From: Proteiniborus sp. MB09-C3
GTDB lineage: Bacteria > Bacillota > Clostridia > Tissierellales > Proteiniboraceae
Reading direction: 5' to 3'
NCBI RefSeq assembly: GCF_030263895.1
Contig: NZ_CP127161.1
Coordinates: 744,001-808,000, forward strand
Length of the DNA: 64,000 nt
Part shown: positions 54,408 through 63,550 of the stretch, piece by piece
Layout: each line of letters begins with the position of its first letter
How positions within the stretch are numbered: position 1 is the stretch's first letter
The notes under the pieces: model-generated
What the model was told of the DNA's origin: nothing
Databases searched by the model: none
Seen by the model: the letters and a program-made list of their open reading frames with translations, nothing else
Position numbers and translations under genes: made by a program

Positions 54408-54609
54408 TGGAGGATTAATATACATACCTAAAAAGAGTAAGAGGGTTGGCTGGGGTCATTTAAACGGCTCAAAAAAATCATTAGAAAAACGGAATAGAAA
54501 TATATATGAATTATTTAAGAATGGAATACCTATAGATGAGATAGCCGACACGTATTATCTAAGTGAAGAAACAATTAAAAAGATTGTTTATGGTAAAAAA
54601 CAATTATAA
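54340..54609 (+). CDS. CD3324-family small protein (DNA-binding-like)
   Basis: 89 residues, MSYKKGVEILPAHLLKEVQK followed by the conserved YVDGGLIYIPKKS. The C-terminal half (NIYELFKNGIPIDEIADTYYLSEETIKKIVY, with a linker) forms an HTH-like region. This family is common in Clostridia and uncharacterised. TTG 54340 follows CAGGAGGT by 10 nt. Confidence 0.8.
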   Translation: MSYKKGVEILPAHLLKEVQKYVDGGLIYIPKKSKRVGWGHLNGSKKSLEKRNRNIYELFKNGIPIDEIADTYYLSEETIKKIVYGKKQL

Positions 54610-54725
54610 TTATTCTCTTCCTATGATTTAAAGATGAAAAATGAGAAAATATAATCGACCGGTTAGTACTAGAGGAAGGGGATGGTATAAGTTGAAAATA
54701 GAGGTGCTTTTAGTATAACTCATTA

Positions 54726-54760
54726 AATAATGGATGCAGGTGCATCCATTATTTTTTATA
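54726..54760. terminator. Intrinsic terminator
   Basis: AATAATGGATGCA and TGCATCCATTATT pair perfectly around GG, then TTTTT. It lies 120 nt after the CD3324-family gene. Confidence 0.75.
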
Positions 54761-54903
54761 AAGTTTAGAATTTTAGATAGCTTAAAAGTGAATAAAAAGA
54801 TGCATCTAGTAGATAAAATCTAAAGTTATAAGACATGATGATAACAATGTTACTCTTTGGAGGCTCGTATACACTTGTTGAATTATGGGAGGTGAATAGA
54901 AGA

Positions 54904-55503
54904 GTGATTATTGTTTATAAGGATATTATTCTACGCGATTATAAAGAAGGGGATATAGTTGATGATATCCGATGGATGACTGAAGAAATTGCTTGGCATG
55001 AATGGGATGCACCTTGGGAAGCTGAAAAAGATTTAATCAATTTTGATAAAGAAAAATTCTGTGAAAAGGCAATGAAGAAGTTGAAAGACAAGAAAGATGA
55101 CAATGAATTTCGCTGGGGATTTGAAATTGATACGAAAGATGGAATTCATATAGGTGGCGTTAATTCTTATCTTAACGATGAAGAATATAATTGGAAATCT
55201 GCCTCGCAAGGTGGTTGTCTACATACGCTTGGAATAGATATTTGTGAGTCTTCTTACTGGTACAAAGGTTATGGGACACAGGCTTTTACTGCTTTCATAA
55301 AATATCATTTTTCTAAAGGTATTACAGATATCTATACAGAAACATGGTCTGGAAATTTTCCTATGATTGCTATGGCAGAAAAAGTTGGCTTTAAAGAATG
55401 CAATAGAGAAAGGAAATTTCGGATTATAAGAGGGAATTCATATGATAGTTTAACGTTTAAGTTAAACATCAAAAAATTTGAAGAATTACTTCAAAAATAT
55501 TGA
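54904..55503 (+). CDS. GNAT-family N-acetyltransferase (RimJ/RimL-like)
   Basis: 199 residues. IILRDYKEGDIVDDIRWMTE, LGIDICESSYWYKGYGTQAF (acetyl-CoA loop) and NFPMIAMAEKVGFKECNRER are typical of RimL-type acetyltransferases. GTG 54904 is placed by GGGAGG 11 nt upstream; a longer frame reaches ATG 54835. Ends 4 nt into the next frame, and may be cotranscribed with the methyltransferase. Substrate unknown. Confidence 0.85.
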   Translation: MIIVYKDIILRDYKEGDIVDDIRWMTEEIAWHEWDAPWEAEKDLINFDKEKFCEKAMKKLKDKKDDNEFRWGFEIDTKDGIHIGGVNSYLNDEEYNWKSASQGGCLHTLGIDICESSYWYKGYGTQAFTAFIKYHFSKGITDIYTETWSGNFPMIAMAEKVGFKECNRERKFRIIRGNSYDSLTFKLNIKKFEELLQKY

Positions 55504-55523
55504 GTGATAATGGGGGTTATTTG

Positions 55524-56555
55524 ATGTTAATAAAAAATCAAAATATTAGCGAAAGAAGTGTTTTTGACTGGATAGAAGCAGAATTAGAACCTATATTCTG
55601 TACATCTGAAGAATTCATATACAATGATATGGAATCTCAATCAGATTATAGTCTGCCTATTATATATCAGTCATTTGACCCAACTAAAAAATCACATTGG
55701 ACAGACAGAGGAGATCTCTATGATTTTCTTTATTCAACAAAAGGTGAAGGGAAAAAACTCTTAGATTTTGGTCCAGGAGATGGGTGGCCTTCATTAATCG
55801 TTGCTCCTTATGTTAAAGAAGTAATAGGCTTAGATTCCTCTGAGAAGCGTGTAAGGGTCTGCACAGGAAATGCTAAACGAATGGGAACTAATAATGCAAG
55901 CTTTACAAGCTATATATCTGGAACAAAACTACCTTTTGAGGATAACTGCTTTGATGGAATTATGGCAGCATCATCTGTAGAACAAACACCAGATCCAAAG
56001 AAAACTATAGAGAAATTATATCGGGTTTTGAAGCCAGGAGGTCGCATTAGAATCTCCTATGAGGCATTAAATGATTATAAAGACGGATATGAAAAGGATT
56101 TATGGATATCAGATTTGAGTGAAGAGTCATGCAAGTTGATACTATTTAATAGAGATTTAAAAAATGAATATGTTTTACAATACGGATTAACTATTGCAAT
56201 GTCAGAGGAAAAATTTGAGAACAAATTATCATCAGATAATAATGTTATCTTTGATCAAGTTACAGTTTCTTTTCTAGAAGAAATAAGAGCGATAATCACT
56301 AATGTTCAAGCATGCAAAACTATTCATCCTTCCGGAAAAACCTTAGCAGCTTGGCTAAAAGAGGCAGGATTTAAAGAGATACTTCCTACCTATAGTGGCA
56401 GAGCCGCAGCAGCAAAATTATTTAATCAATATTCAGATGATAATAGACCAGATAATTTAGACTCAGTAGATGAAGTAATAAAGAAAGTTGTAAAAATAGT
56501 AACAGAATTAGAGGCACCCTTAGACATTGATCCCATGATAACAGCTATTAAGTAA
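55524..56555 (+). CDS. Class I SAM-dependent methyltransferase
   Basis: 343 residues. Motif I LLDFGPGDGWPSLIVAPY, acidic loop VIGLDSSEKR, motif IV FDGIMAASSVEQTPDP and YRVLKPGGRIRISYEAL define a UbiE/MenG-like methyltransferase domain (about residues 70-190); the C-terminal 150 residues are unassigned. GGGGG precedes ATG 55524. The substrate cannot be told. Confidence 0.85.
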   Translation: MLIKNQNISERSVFDWIEAELEPIFCTSEEFIYNDMESQSDYSLPIIYQSFDPTKKSHWTDRGDLYDFLYSTKGEGKKLLDFGPGDGWPSLIVAPYVKEVIGLDSSEKRVRVCTGNAKRMGTNNASFTSYISGTKLPFEDNCFDGIMAASSVEQTPDPKKTIEKLYRVLKPGGRIRISYEALNDYKDGYEKDLWISDLSEESCKLILFNRDLKNEYVLQYGLTIAMSEEKFENKLSSDNNVIFDQVTVSFLEEIRAIITNVQACKTIHPSGKTLAAWLKEAGFKEILPTYSGRAAAAKLFNQYSDDNRPDNLDSVDEVIKKVVKIVTELEAPLDIDPMITAIK

Positions 56556-56617
56556 AAAGTTAATAGTTTTATAATATACGTATTTAAGTTCATGACTTTG
56601 TTCGGTGAATAACAGCT

Positions 56618-56674
56618 TAAAGGCTCCATTCATAGAGAGTACAAACTCTTTTTGACTGGAGTTTTTGTTTATAT
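56618..56674 (+). terminator. Intrinsic terminator
   Basis: CTCCA and AGAG pair with CTCT and TGGAG in a two-step stem, followed by TTTTTG. It separates the methyltransferase gene from the AlkZ-like gene. Confidence 0.5.
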
Positions 56675-56792
56675 ATTGGGTATAGAGTTATCTTTTAATA
56701 CCACAAAATTATTAACATTATATTTTGCAGAACATACGTTTGAAATGTTTTATTATATAGAATATAATGGAATCATTAGGGAGGGGATGAGG

Positions 56793-57983
56793 ATGGAACA
56801 AATTAAGCTTACAAACAAGCAGGCTCGGCATTTTATCTTATTAAAGCAAGGTCTAATGGGTAATTATAAATTTATTGGAGAACAGGGAGTATGTGATTAT
56901 ATAAAGCAAGCAGGCTGTATCCAGTTTGATCCCATTGATGTTTGTGGAAAAAATCCTGAGCTAGTATTGCAATCAAGAGTAGAAGGATTTTCTAAGGATA
57001 TGCTGTACAAGCTCTTATACACAGATAGAAAGCTTGTAGATTATTTTGATAAGAATATGTCTATATTTAGTATAGAGGACTGGAAGTATTTTTCACGTCA
57101 GCGGGCCGCTTATGGACGAAATGTCAGAAGTAAGGACCAAATCGATGCTGTTATAGATGAAATAAAGGCAATTATTAAGGAAAAAGGCTTTGTGTCTTCA
57201 AAGGATGTTAATTTTAATAAACAAGTTGATTGGTATTGGAGTCCTACGACTTTATCTCGTGCAGTACTAGAAGCATTGTATTTTCAGGGGGAGCTTATTA
57301 TCCATCATAAAAAAGGAACAATCAAGCATTATTTTCTTGCTAATGAACATATACCAGAAGAAATATTAAACACCCATGACCCAAATATAACTCAAGAAGA
57401 ATATTTTCAGTGGGGAATTTTGAGACGTATTGGTGCAATGGGGATGCTTTGGAACAAACCATCAGATGCATGGCTTGGGATTAGTGGGTTAAAATCAGCC
57501 AATCGAAATATTGCATTTGAGAAACTACATAAAGAAGGTAAGATTAGCAAAATCCTTATTGACGATATATCTGACGAATTCTATTGCCTTTCAGAAGATA
57601 AACCTTTAATTGAAGCTGTGCTAAATGATGGTGAATTTATAGGACGAACTGAGTTCATAGCTCCTCTTGATAATATGCTTTGGGATAGAAAGCTGATTAG
57701 AAAAATTTTTGATTTTGAATATAAATGGGAAATATATACACCTGTTATTCAACGAAAATATGGCTATTATGTATTGCCTGTTCTATCTAGGGATAGCTTT
57801 ATTGGTAGAATAGAAGTAGTAAATGATAGAAAATCAAAACAGCTTATAGTTAAGAACCTTTGGTTTGAAAATACCGCTGACAGCTATAATTGTCTTTATG
57901 AGGATATTGAAGATTGCATTGAAAGATTTGCCAGCCTCAATAATTGCAAGAATATTGTCTTAGAGTGTAAAATTGAAAGATAA
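56793..57983 (+). CDS. AlkZ/YcaQ-like DNA glycosylase (HTH_42 winged-helix protein)
   Basis: 396 residues. QARHFILLKQGL with GCIQFDPIDV (the QxD-type motif, about residue 45), three tandem winged-helix regions, and the C-terminal EFIAPLDNMLWDRKLIRKIF, YGYYVLPVL identify the AlkX/AlkZ (YcaQ) family that unhooks interstrand crosslinks or removes alkylated bases. In AlkZ the motif is QxQ; here it is Q-F-D, as in the AlkX/YcaQ branch. AGGGAGG places ATG 56793; the frame is open further upstream but lacks sites. Confidence 0.85.
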   Translation: MEQIKLTNKQARHFILLKQGLMGNYKFIGEQGVCDYIKQAGCIQFDPIDVCGKNPELVLQSRVEGFSKDMLYKLLYTDRKLVDYFDKNMSIFSIEDWKYFSRQRAAYGRNVRSKDQIDAVIDEIKAIIKEKGFVSSKDVNFNKQVDWYWSPTTLSRAVLEALYFQGELIIHHKKGTIKHYFLANEHIPEEILNTHDPNITQEEYFQWGILRRIGAMGMLWNKPSDAWLGISGLKSANRNIAFEKLHKEGKISKILIDDISDEFYCLSEDKPLIEAVLNDGEFIGRTEFIAPLDNMLWDRKLIRKIFDFEYKWEIYTPVIQRKYGYYVLPVLSRDSFIGRIEVVNDRKSKQLIVKNLWFENTADSYNCLYEDIEDCIERFASLNNCKNIVLECKIER

Positions 57984-58048
57984 TAGTATTAAGTAAGTTT
58001 CAATTAGCATTATGCATATAAAAATACTTAAGAGGAAGGTGTTTACAC

Positions 58049-58378
58049 ATGACTACTTTTGATGATTTTTTAAAATTGGATATTAGGGTTGGAGAGATTA
58101 TTCAAGCAGAGAATTTTGAAAAGGCAAAAAGGCCTGCATATAAATTGTGGGTAGACTTTGGAGAAGAAGTAGGAATAAAGAAATCTAGTGCGCAAATCAC
58201 TGAATGCTATAAAATAGAAGAGCTTGTCGGAAAACAAGTATTAGGAGTAGTTAATTTTCCACCAAGACAAATTGCAGACTTCATGTCAGAGGTCTTAGTA
58301 TTAGGCGTATACTCAAAGCAAGGTGTAGTTCTAATTCAACCAGAACAATTAGTAAAAAAAGGAGATAAGTTAGGATAG
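58049..58378 (+). CDS. csaA: CsaA-type tRNA-binding-domain protein
   Basis: 109 residues comprising a single OB-fold tRNA_bind domain: FLKLDIRVGEIIQAENFEKA, YKLWVDFGEEVGIKKSSAQI, LVGKQVLGVVNFPPRQIADFM and SEVLVLGVYSKQGVVLIQPE. Full length for CsaA, a chaperone-like protein implicated in secretion. AGAGGAAGG precedes ATG 58049. Confidence 0.9.
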   Translation: MTTFDDFLKLDIRVGEIIQAENFEKAKRPAYKLWVDFGEEVGIKKSSAQITECYKIEELVGKQVLGVVNFPPRQIADFMSEVLVLGVYSKQGVVLIQPEQLVKKGDKLG

Positions 58379-58469
58379 AAAGATATATAATAATGTTTTT
58401 GATTTAGGAAATATCATTATATATAATGATATTAAGGATTTTTATAAATTTACATAGGAGGAGATTACT

Positions 58470-59828
58470 ATTAAAAAGAATGACATACTGGACGTTTATA
58501 TAGATGAAGTAGAAATTCCTAACAAGGGACTAGCAAAGGTTGGAGATAATAGGATAATAGTAAAGGATGCTATAAAAGGACAAAAGGTTAAAATAAGAAT
58601 AACGAAAAAAAGAAAAGATAAAATAGAAGGTAAAGTACTAGAGGTTTTAGAAAAGTCGCCTATAGAAAAGGAGCCGTTTTGTAGGCACTTTGGTGCTTGT
58701 GGTGGCTGCTCCTATCAGACATTATCATATGAGGAACAATTGAATATTAAGAGTAATCAAGTTACTAAGTTATTAAGAGATGCTGGAATAAAGGATTTTG
58801 AATATCTAGGAATAGAACCAAGTCCTCTAGAGTATGACTATAGAAATAAAATGGAATTTACATTTGGAGATGTTGAAAAGGGTGGAGAATTAAGCCTTGG
58901 TCTTCATCAAAAAGGAAAATTCTATGAAATAGTTACTGTAGAAGGCTGCCAGATAGTAGACAGTGATTTCATTAAAATACTGACTAATACATTAGATTAC
59001 TTTAGAGAAAAAGGTGTAGAGTTATATAACAAAAGAAGTCACAAAGGCGTATTAAGACATCTAGTAGTTAGAAAAGCCATAAAAACAGGGGAGCTACTAG
59101 TTAATCTAGTCACTACCTCACAACAGCAATTAAAATTAGACGAGCTTATAGAAAGGCTAAAGGATATTGAATATAGGGGAAGGCTTGTAGGTTTTCTTCA
59201 TACCGTAAACGATAATTTTTCAGATACAGTTCAAAGTGATGAAACAAAGATATTATTTGGAAGAGATTATATAGTAGAAGAAATACTAGGTTTGAAATTT
59301 AAGATATCTGCATTTTCATTCTTCCAGACAAACACATTAGGAGCAGAAAAGCTATACTCCATAGTAAGAGACTTTGCAGGAGATAAAAAAGATAAGCTCA
59401 TATATGACCTATACTGTGGAACAGGTACAATAGCGCAAATCATGGCAACTGTTGCAAGGAAGGTTGTAGGTATAGAGATAGTTGAGGAAGCGGTAGAATC
59501 TGCTGAGGAAAATGCAAAATTAAATGGGTTAGATAACTGTCACTTCATAGCAGGAGATGTAATGGAAAAAGTATCAGAGCTTAATGAAAAGCCTGACTTA
59601 ATAATACTAGACCCTCCAAGAGATGGTATACATCCAAAGGCTATACAAAAAATAATAGACTTTGAACCAGAGGAATTCATATACGTATCATGTAATCCAA
59701 AGTCATTGGCAAGAGATTTACCTGTATTTGAAGAAAGAGGATATAAGGTTCAAAAAGTAAAATGTATGGATATGTTTCCTCATACACCGCATACGGAATG
59801 TGTCACAATTTGTCGAAAAATCGAATGA
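58470..59828 (+). CDS. rlmD: 23S rRNA (uracil-5-)-methyltransferase RlmD-like, ATT start
   Basis: 452 residues from ATT 58470, which has AGGAGG at 58456-58461. Starting there includes the TRAM domain (VYIDEVEIPNKGLAKVGDN...) and the iron-sulfur cysteines (CRHFGACGGCSYQ). No ATG, GTG or TTG occurs in frame before 58740, and starting at TTG 58740 would remove both. The C-terminal part has the SAM motif LIYDLYCGTGTIAQIMA, DPPRDGIHPKAIQKI and the catalytic Cys in VSCNPKSLARDL. Methylates U1939 or U747-type sites in 23S rRNA; which one is not distinguishable. Confidence 0.9.
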   Translation: MKKNDILDVYIDEVEIPNKGLAKVGDNRIIVKDAIKGQKVKIRITKKRKDKIEGKVLEVLEKSPIEKEPFCRHFGACGGCSYQTLSYEEQLNIKSNQVTKLLRDAGIKDFEYLGIEPSPLEYDYRNKMEFTFGDVEKGGELSLGLHQKGKFYEIVTVEGCQIVDSDFIKILTNTLDYFREKGVELYNKRSHKGVLRHLVVRKAIKTGELLVNLVTTSQQQLKLDELIERLKDIEYRGRLVGFLHTVNDNFSDTVQSDETKILFGRDYIVEEILGLKFKISAFSFFQTNTLGAEKLYSIVRDFAGDKKDKLIYDLYCGTGTIAQIMATVARKVVGIEIVEEAVESAEENAKLNGLDNCHFIAGDVMEKVSELNEKPDLIILDPPRDGIHPKAIQKIIDFEPEEFIYVSCNPKSLARDLPVFEERGYKVQKVKCMDMFPHTPHTECVTICRKIE

Positions 59829-59981
59829 ATATAAGCGCAAAAAGGGCTGTGAATAGAATCTCTCCATCGAATATATGAGATAATTCTCTAAATTAGCGTT
59901 TTAGACTTTTTCGGTCAAGTTTTGTTATTTGTATTGTCTACTCAGGGGGTAGCATATCGCAGGAGAGTATTTCATGATCAA
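59829..59981. other. Short intergenic segment
   Basis: No gene, terminator or repeat seen between the rlmD stop and the gene remnant that ends at 59982. Confidence 0.4.
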
Positions 59982-60207
59982 TTACAACTCCTGACGGCAA
60001 CCTTGCTTGGCAGCAATCTCATATCTTTCAATATAATTTAACGTAATAGGAATAGCATAAACAAGGATAGCTTGCGCAACAAAAAAGTATGATGGATTTC
60101 TTTTATCATCAGCTATAGCCATTGATTCAATTATAGTTTCTTGCGATATTCCACTTTCATCAATTAATTGCTGAGTCTCATTAACAATACTGATTAAGGT
60201 ATTGTAT
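59982..60207 (-). pseudogene. C-terminal gene fragment truncated at the GC-rich island junction
   Basis: On the minus strand a 75-codon frame (YNTLISIVNETQQLIDESGI..., YFFVAQAILVYAIPITLNYI, ERYEIAAKQGCRQEL) ends at TAA 59982-59984. Upstream it meets the stop codon of the epimerase gene directly. It reads as the C-terminus of a low-GC protein whose 5' part was replaced by the GC-rich segment. Family unknown. Confidence 0.5.
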
Positions 60208-61419
60208 TTATATTAGACTGAGTGCCCGTATGGTTTCGTAGCAGTTAGCAATGGGATGATAATCCGTTTTTGTAAGCGGGCTTTTTATATTGCTGTACCT
60301 TTTTCCCTCTCTGTTTAGGATATTGTACCAGCCGCCGTAGACCGTATCAATCATATATGACCAACAGTACCTAAACATGGAATTATACACATCCCAATAG
60401 TATTGTGAATTTTTCCGTACGGCCATCAACGCTGAAGCGCCAATGGTTTCAGCAAGCACCCAATAGATTTTATCTGTATTGATAACGGCACCATCTCTGG
60501 ACAAAAGGTAAAACACACCGCCGTATTGGGGATCAAAACCTTTGCTTAATCCTGCATGATATAGATATTTTGCTCTTTCAAGCATCCAATCCTCATGGTA
60601 ATACCGCTCCAGGAGCAGCAACAGCTTACTCCATTCGATTTGATGCCCTGGGACAAACCCTGTCGGACGGAATTGCTGCAGGGATTCGTCTTTTTCGTAG
60701 TAAGTCCAGTCAATCGTCCAGTCTGGATAGAAGTTCTCCCAGATCATGCCCCCGGACTGCGCAGCCAGTTTAACAGTCACAGATTTCGCCAGATCATAGG
60801 CTCTTTGAAGGTACTTCACGTTTGATGTGGCATCGTAGGCAGCCATCATCGCTTCGCACATGTGCATATTCGAATTTTGCCCGCGATAAGGAGATACCAC
60901 CGACCAATCGGCGCTTATTTCGTCCTTGTAAAGTCTGTATCGGGGTTCCCAGAAATGCTTTTCCAACACGTTATAAGTATATTCGATGATTTTGGTGGCC
61001 TGCGCCATCCCAGCTTGAGCAGCCCTTGCAGCTGACAGCAGGACGAAGGCATGGCCATATGCGAATTTGGTGGGATCTTCTACCCTTTGATCTCTAAGAA
61101 TCCAATAATATCCTCCGTTTTTATGATCCAAATGGTTTTTTTGAAGAAAGCTGAGTCCCTGCGACAGTGCACGGACATACCATCCTGGCTGATTTCCAAT
61201 TATTGAGCCAACGCTGAAATCATAAATAAAACGCGTGGTGCTTATCAGATGCTTGGTATTGTAATCACAAATAGTTCCGTCATCTAGAAAACAGTTATAA
61301 TAGCCTTCGTTTTTATCATCCATGCACTGGGGGTAATAAAAGTTCAGAATGGTGAATATATGGCTTTTCAGCCATTCAGAGCTTTGAAAACAGGAACTTC
61401 TCAACGTTTCGGTGTTCAT
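60208..61419 (-). CDS. AGE-family epimerase/isomerase
   Basis: 403 residues. An (alpha/alpha)6-barrel family with STTRFIYDFSVG, AYGHAFVLLSAARAAQAG, NSNMHMCEAMMAAYDATSN and the signature PGHQIEWSKLLLLL (catalytic His region). Members are N-acylglucosamine 2-epimerase, mannose isomerase or cellobiose 2-epimerase; substrate not resolvable. AAGGAG precedes ATG 61419. GC content clearly exceeds the neighbours, and the gene is downstream of the SDR gene, with 16 nt between. Confidence 0.88.
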   Translation of the reverse strand: MNTETLRSSCFQSSEWLKSHIFTILNFYYPQCMDDKNEGYYNCFLDDGTICDYNTKHLISTTRFIYDFSVGSIIGNQPGWYVRALSQGLSFLQKNHLDHKNGGYYWILRDQRVEDPTKFAYGHAFVLLSAARAAQAGMAQATKIIEYTYNVLEKHFWEPRYRLYKDEISADWSVVSPYRGQNSNMHMCEAMMAAYDATSNVKYLQRAYDLAKSVTVKLAAQSGGMIWENFYPDWTIDWTYYEKDESLQQFRPTGFVPGHQIEWSKLLLLLERYYHEDWMLERAKYLYHAGLSKGFDPQYGGVFYLLSRDGAVINTDKIYWVLAETIGASALMAVRKNSQYYWDVYNSMFRYCWSYMIDTVYGGWYNILNREGKRYSNIKSPLTKTDYHPIANCYETIRALSLI

Positions 61420-61435
61420 ATACTCACTCCTTCTT

Positions 61436-62335
61436 TTACGATTGCATGGAGGCACCGCCGTCCACATGAAGAACCTGCCCTGTTACATAAGAGGAATCGC
61501 CGGACGAAAGATAAACATATGTGGGGGCCAGCTCCCATGGTTGCCCGGATCTTTTCATGGGGGTATCCGAACCTAGAGTCGTGACATATTCCGCTGGCCA
61601 GCTTGCCGGCTGAAGCGGTGTCCAAATGGGGCCGGGTGCCACTGCATTGACACGGATTCCCTTTGACACAAGAGAATGTGCCATTGCACGTGTAAAACTG
61701 ACAATCGCACCCTTTGTACTGGAATAATCAATCAGCTGATCATTCCCAATGTATGCGTTGATGGAAGTAGTGTTAATAATTGTGCTTCCGCTTCTCAGAT
61801 GTGGCAGCGCGGCTTTTGTCATGTAAAACATCGCAAAAATGTTGACCTGGAAGGTTAGTTGAAGCTGTTCAGCAGATATATCTTCAATACTATTCTGCGG
61901 AAACTGTACACCAGCATTATTTACCAGTACATCCAAACGACCAAGGGATGTAACGGTATCCGCAACCGTCTGTCTGCAGAACGTTTCGTCTCGCACATCT
62001 CCAGCAATCAGAATACATTTCCTGCCTAGCTTTTCTATATATGCTTTTGTATTTTGCGCATCCTCATGCTCGTTGTAATAAACAACGGAAATATCCGCGC
62101 CCTCCTTGGCAAAGGCAACCGAAACAGCCCTGCCTATGCCGCTGTCACCCCCCGTTATCAGCGCAACTTTGCCTTTGAGCTTTCCGGTTCCGATATGATC
62201 TGGATTATCGAAAATGGGTTTCGGATTCATGAGTGTTTCCAAACCGGGCTGCACAGGCTGGTGCTGCGGCGGAAACTGTACTGGAACTTGATGACATACT
62301 TTTTTGTAACCTAAATAAGGATAGTATAAATTCAT
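61436..62335 (-). CDS. SDR oxidoreductase (YhdF/YhxC general-stress type)
   Basis: 299 residues. Classical SDR: TGGDSGIGRAVSVAFAKEGA (NAD(P) binding), DVRD, NNAG, catalytic Tyr-Lys in YSSTKGAIVSFTRA and PGPIWTPL. The Pro-rich N-terminal extension (PVQFPPQHQPVQPGLETLMN) marks the long-chain stress-associated subgroup. GGAGGG precedes ATG 62335. GC-rich, with its partner epimerase downstream. Confidence 0.92.
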   Translation of the reverse strand: MNLYYPYLGYKKVCHQVPVQFPPQHQPVQPGLETLMNPKPIFDNPDHIGTGKLKGKVALITGGDSGIGRAVSVAFAKEGADISVVYYNEHEDAQNTKAYIEKLGRKCILIAGDVRDETFCRQTVADTVTSLGRLDVLVNNAGVQFPQNSIEDISAEQLQLTFQVNIFAMFYMTKAALPHLRSGSTIINTTSINAYIGNDQLIDYSSTKGAIVSFTRAMAHSLVSKGIRVNAVAPGPIWTPLQPASWPAEYVTTLGSDTPMKRSGQPWELAPTYVYLSSGDSSYVTGQVLHVDGGASMQS

Positions 62336-62935
62336 AAGGTAACCCTCCAAATTAAACAGAATTGATAATATAATATATGTAGATAATTGCCTTAATGCCA
62401 CTTTATTGTAAACGAGGAATTTGTTATAAGAAATTTGTAATATGCTACCAACAGAATCTACATCTGGATGACACCTGTTTTAAAATTCGTGACAATATTG
62501 ATAATAAGCAGCTTCTTCTTGATATATTGTGTTTTGCACATGCAGTTCACAATTGATTGCGATATTATTGCTACTATATATGAATTTCCAAAATTTAAAA
62601 AATTAGGAAGTTATGTTAGATTTATTATCGACTTCAATGTTTGTTGGAGATTTTGTACTAGAAGTTTTTGCCAAAACCATATGAGTTGTATCTAAAAAAA
62701 TAAGTGCGCTAAATGATGAATTAGAATAAGGATTTTGCAATGCAGAAGATAACTCTAGAATAGGTAATCATTCAAATCCTTTGATGTCAATCAAAAGAGA
62801 TGGTGTTCTATATTCATACACTGAAAACATTGGCTGAAGGTTGGAAGACTCTGAGATATTTAATGAGTGTACATATTTGGTGAGTATAACGAATATTATG
62901 TTATAAAAATTTAATAAAAGGGAGGTATTAATAAT
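62336..62935. other. 600-bp region with no supported gene
   Basis: GC falls back to the local norm. Short frames at 62468-62695 and on the minus strand carry scattered stops and no ribosome binding site. It may contain a decayed gene, but I cannot assign one. Confidence 0.3.
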
Positions 62936-63448
62936 ATGAGTTATACATATCCAAATGGACAGCCCCAGGGCATGGCTCATCAATTCACCAATAAGCTAAG
63001 AGAGATATTAATTGGTGAAATTATAGCTATTAATGGATATCAGAGTCATATTACCAATTCGAACATAATAGAAATCAACAATGCATGGCACAGCATTATG
63101 CTTGATGAGAAAAAACATTATGGATGGATATTGCAGTTGCTTCGAAAATATGATCCAGAGCAGTGTCAGCAGTTTTTATTACATAAAACTGATAATCCGG
63201 GGCCACAAATACCGATTCAAAGCTATAATCCGAAGCCTGACAATCAGATTATACTGAATAATCTGCGGGATGATATTAAAGGCGAATTTGAAGCTGTTAT
63301 ACTGTATGAAGCCGACATATTAAAATTTCCATACAAGGATATCCAGGATGTCTTAAGAGTGGTTACGCTGGAAGAAAAAGGGCATGCTGAACACTTGACA
63401 AAGCTGTTGTTAAAATATGATCCAGATGCATATGATGGCCTAGCATAA
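62936..63448 (+). CDS. Ferritin-like (rubrerythrin-superfamily) protein
   Basis: 170 residues forming a four-helix bundle. Metal-ligand pairs ILIGEI...LDEKKHYGW (Glu...ExxH) and GEFEAVILYEADI...LEEKGHAEH (Glu...ExxH) give the diiron pattern. The N-terminus is a Pro/Gln linker. GGGAGG precedes ATG 62936. Possibly an oxidative-stress or manganese-catalase-like protein; substrate unknown. Confidence 0.8.
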   Translation: MSYTYPNGQPQGMAHQFTNKLREILIGEIIAINGYQSHITNSNIIEINNAWHSIMLDEKKHYGWILQLLRKYDPEQCQQFLLHKTDNPGPQIPIQSYNPKPDNQIILNNLRDDIKGEFEAVILYEADILKFPYKDIQDVLRVVTLEEKGHAEHLTKLLLKYDPDAYDGLA

Positions 63449-63550
63449 AAAGTGAGATAGATATAAGCAAAGACAAAATGATAGATGCAGGTTTAAAGAG
63501 GTAAAACCGAGACTTATGAACTCCAAAGCGTTCAATCTAAAATATATAAC

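Noticed and set aside
54655-54675. TetR-operator-like GACCGGTTAGT
   Set aside because: No symmetrical partner and no regulator gene nearby.
60570-62314. Plus-strand frames opposite the epimerase and SDR genes
   Set aside because: Shadows caused by higher GC; the minus-strand genes have full family motifs.
62468-62695. 75-codon hydrophobic frame
   Set aside because: No ribosome binding site and no family resemblance; AT-rich chance frame or old remnant.
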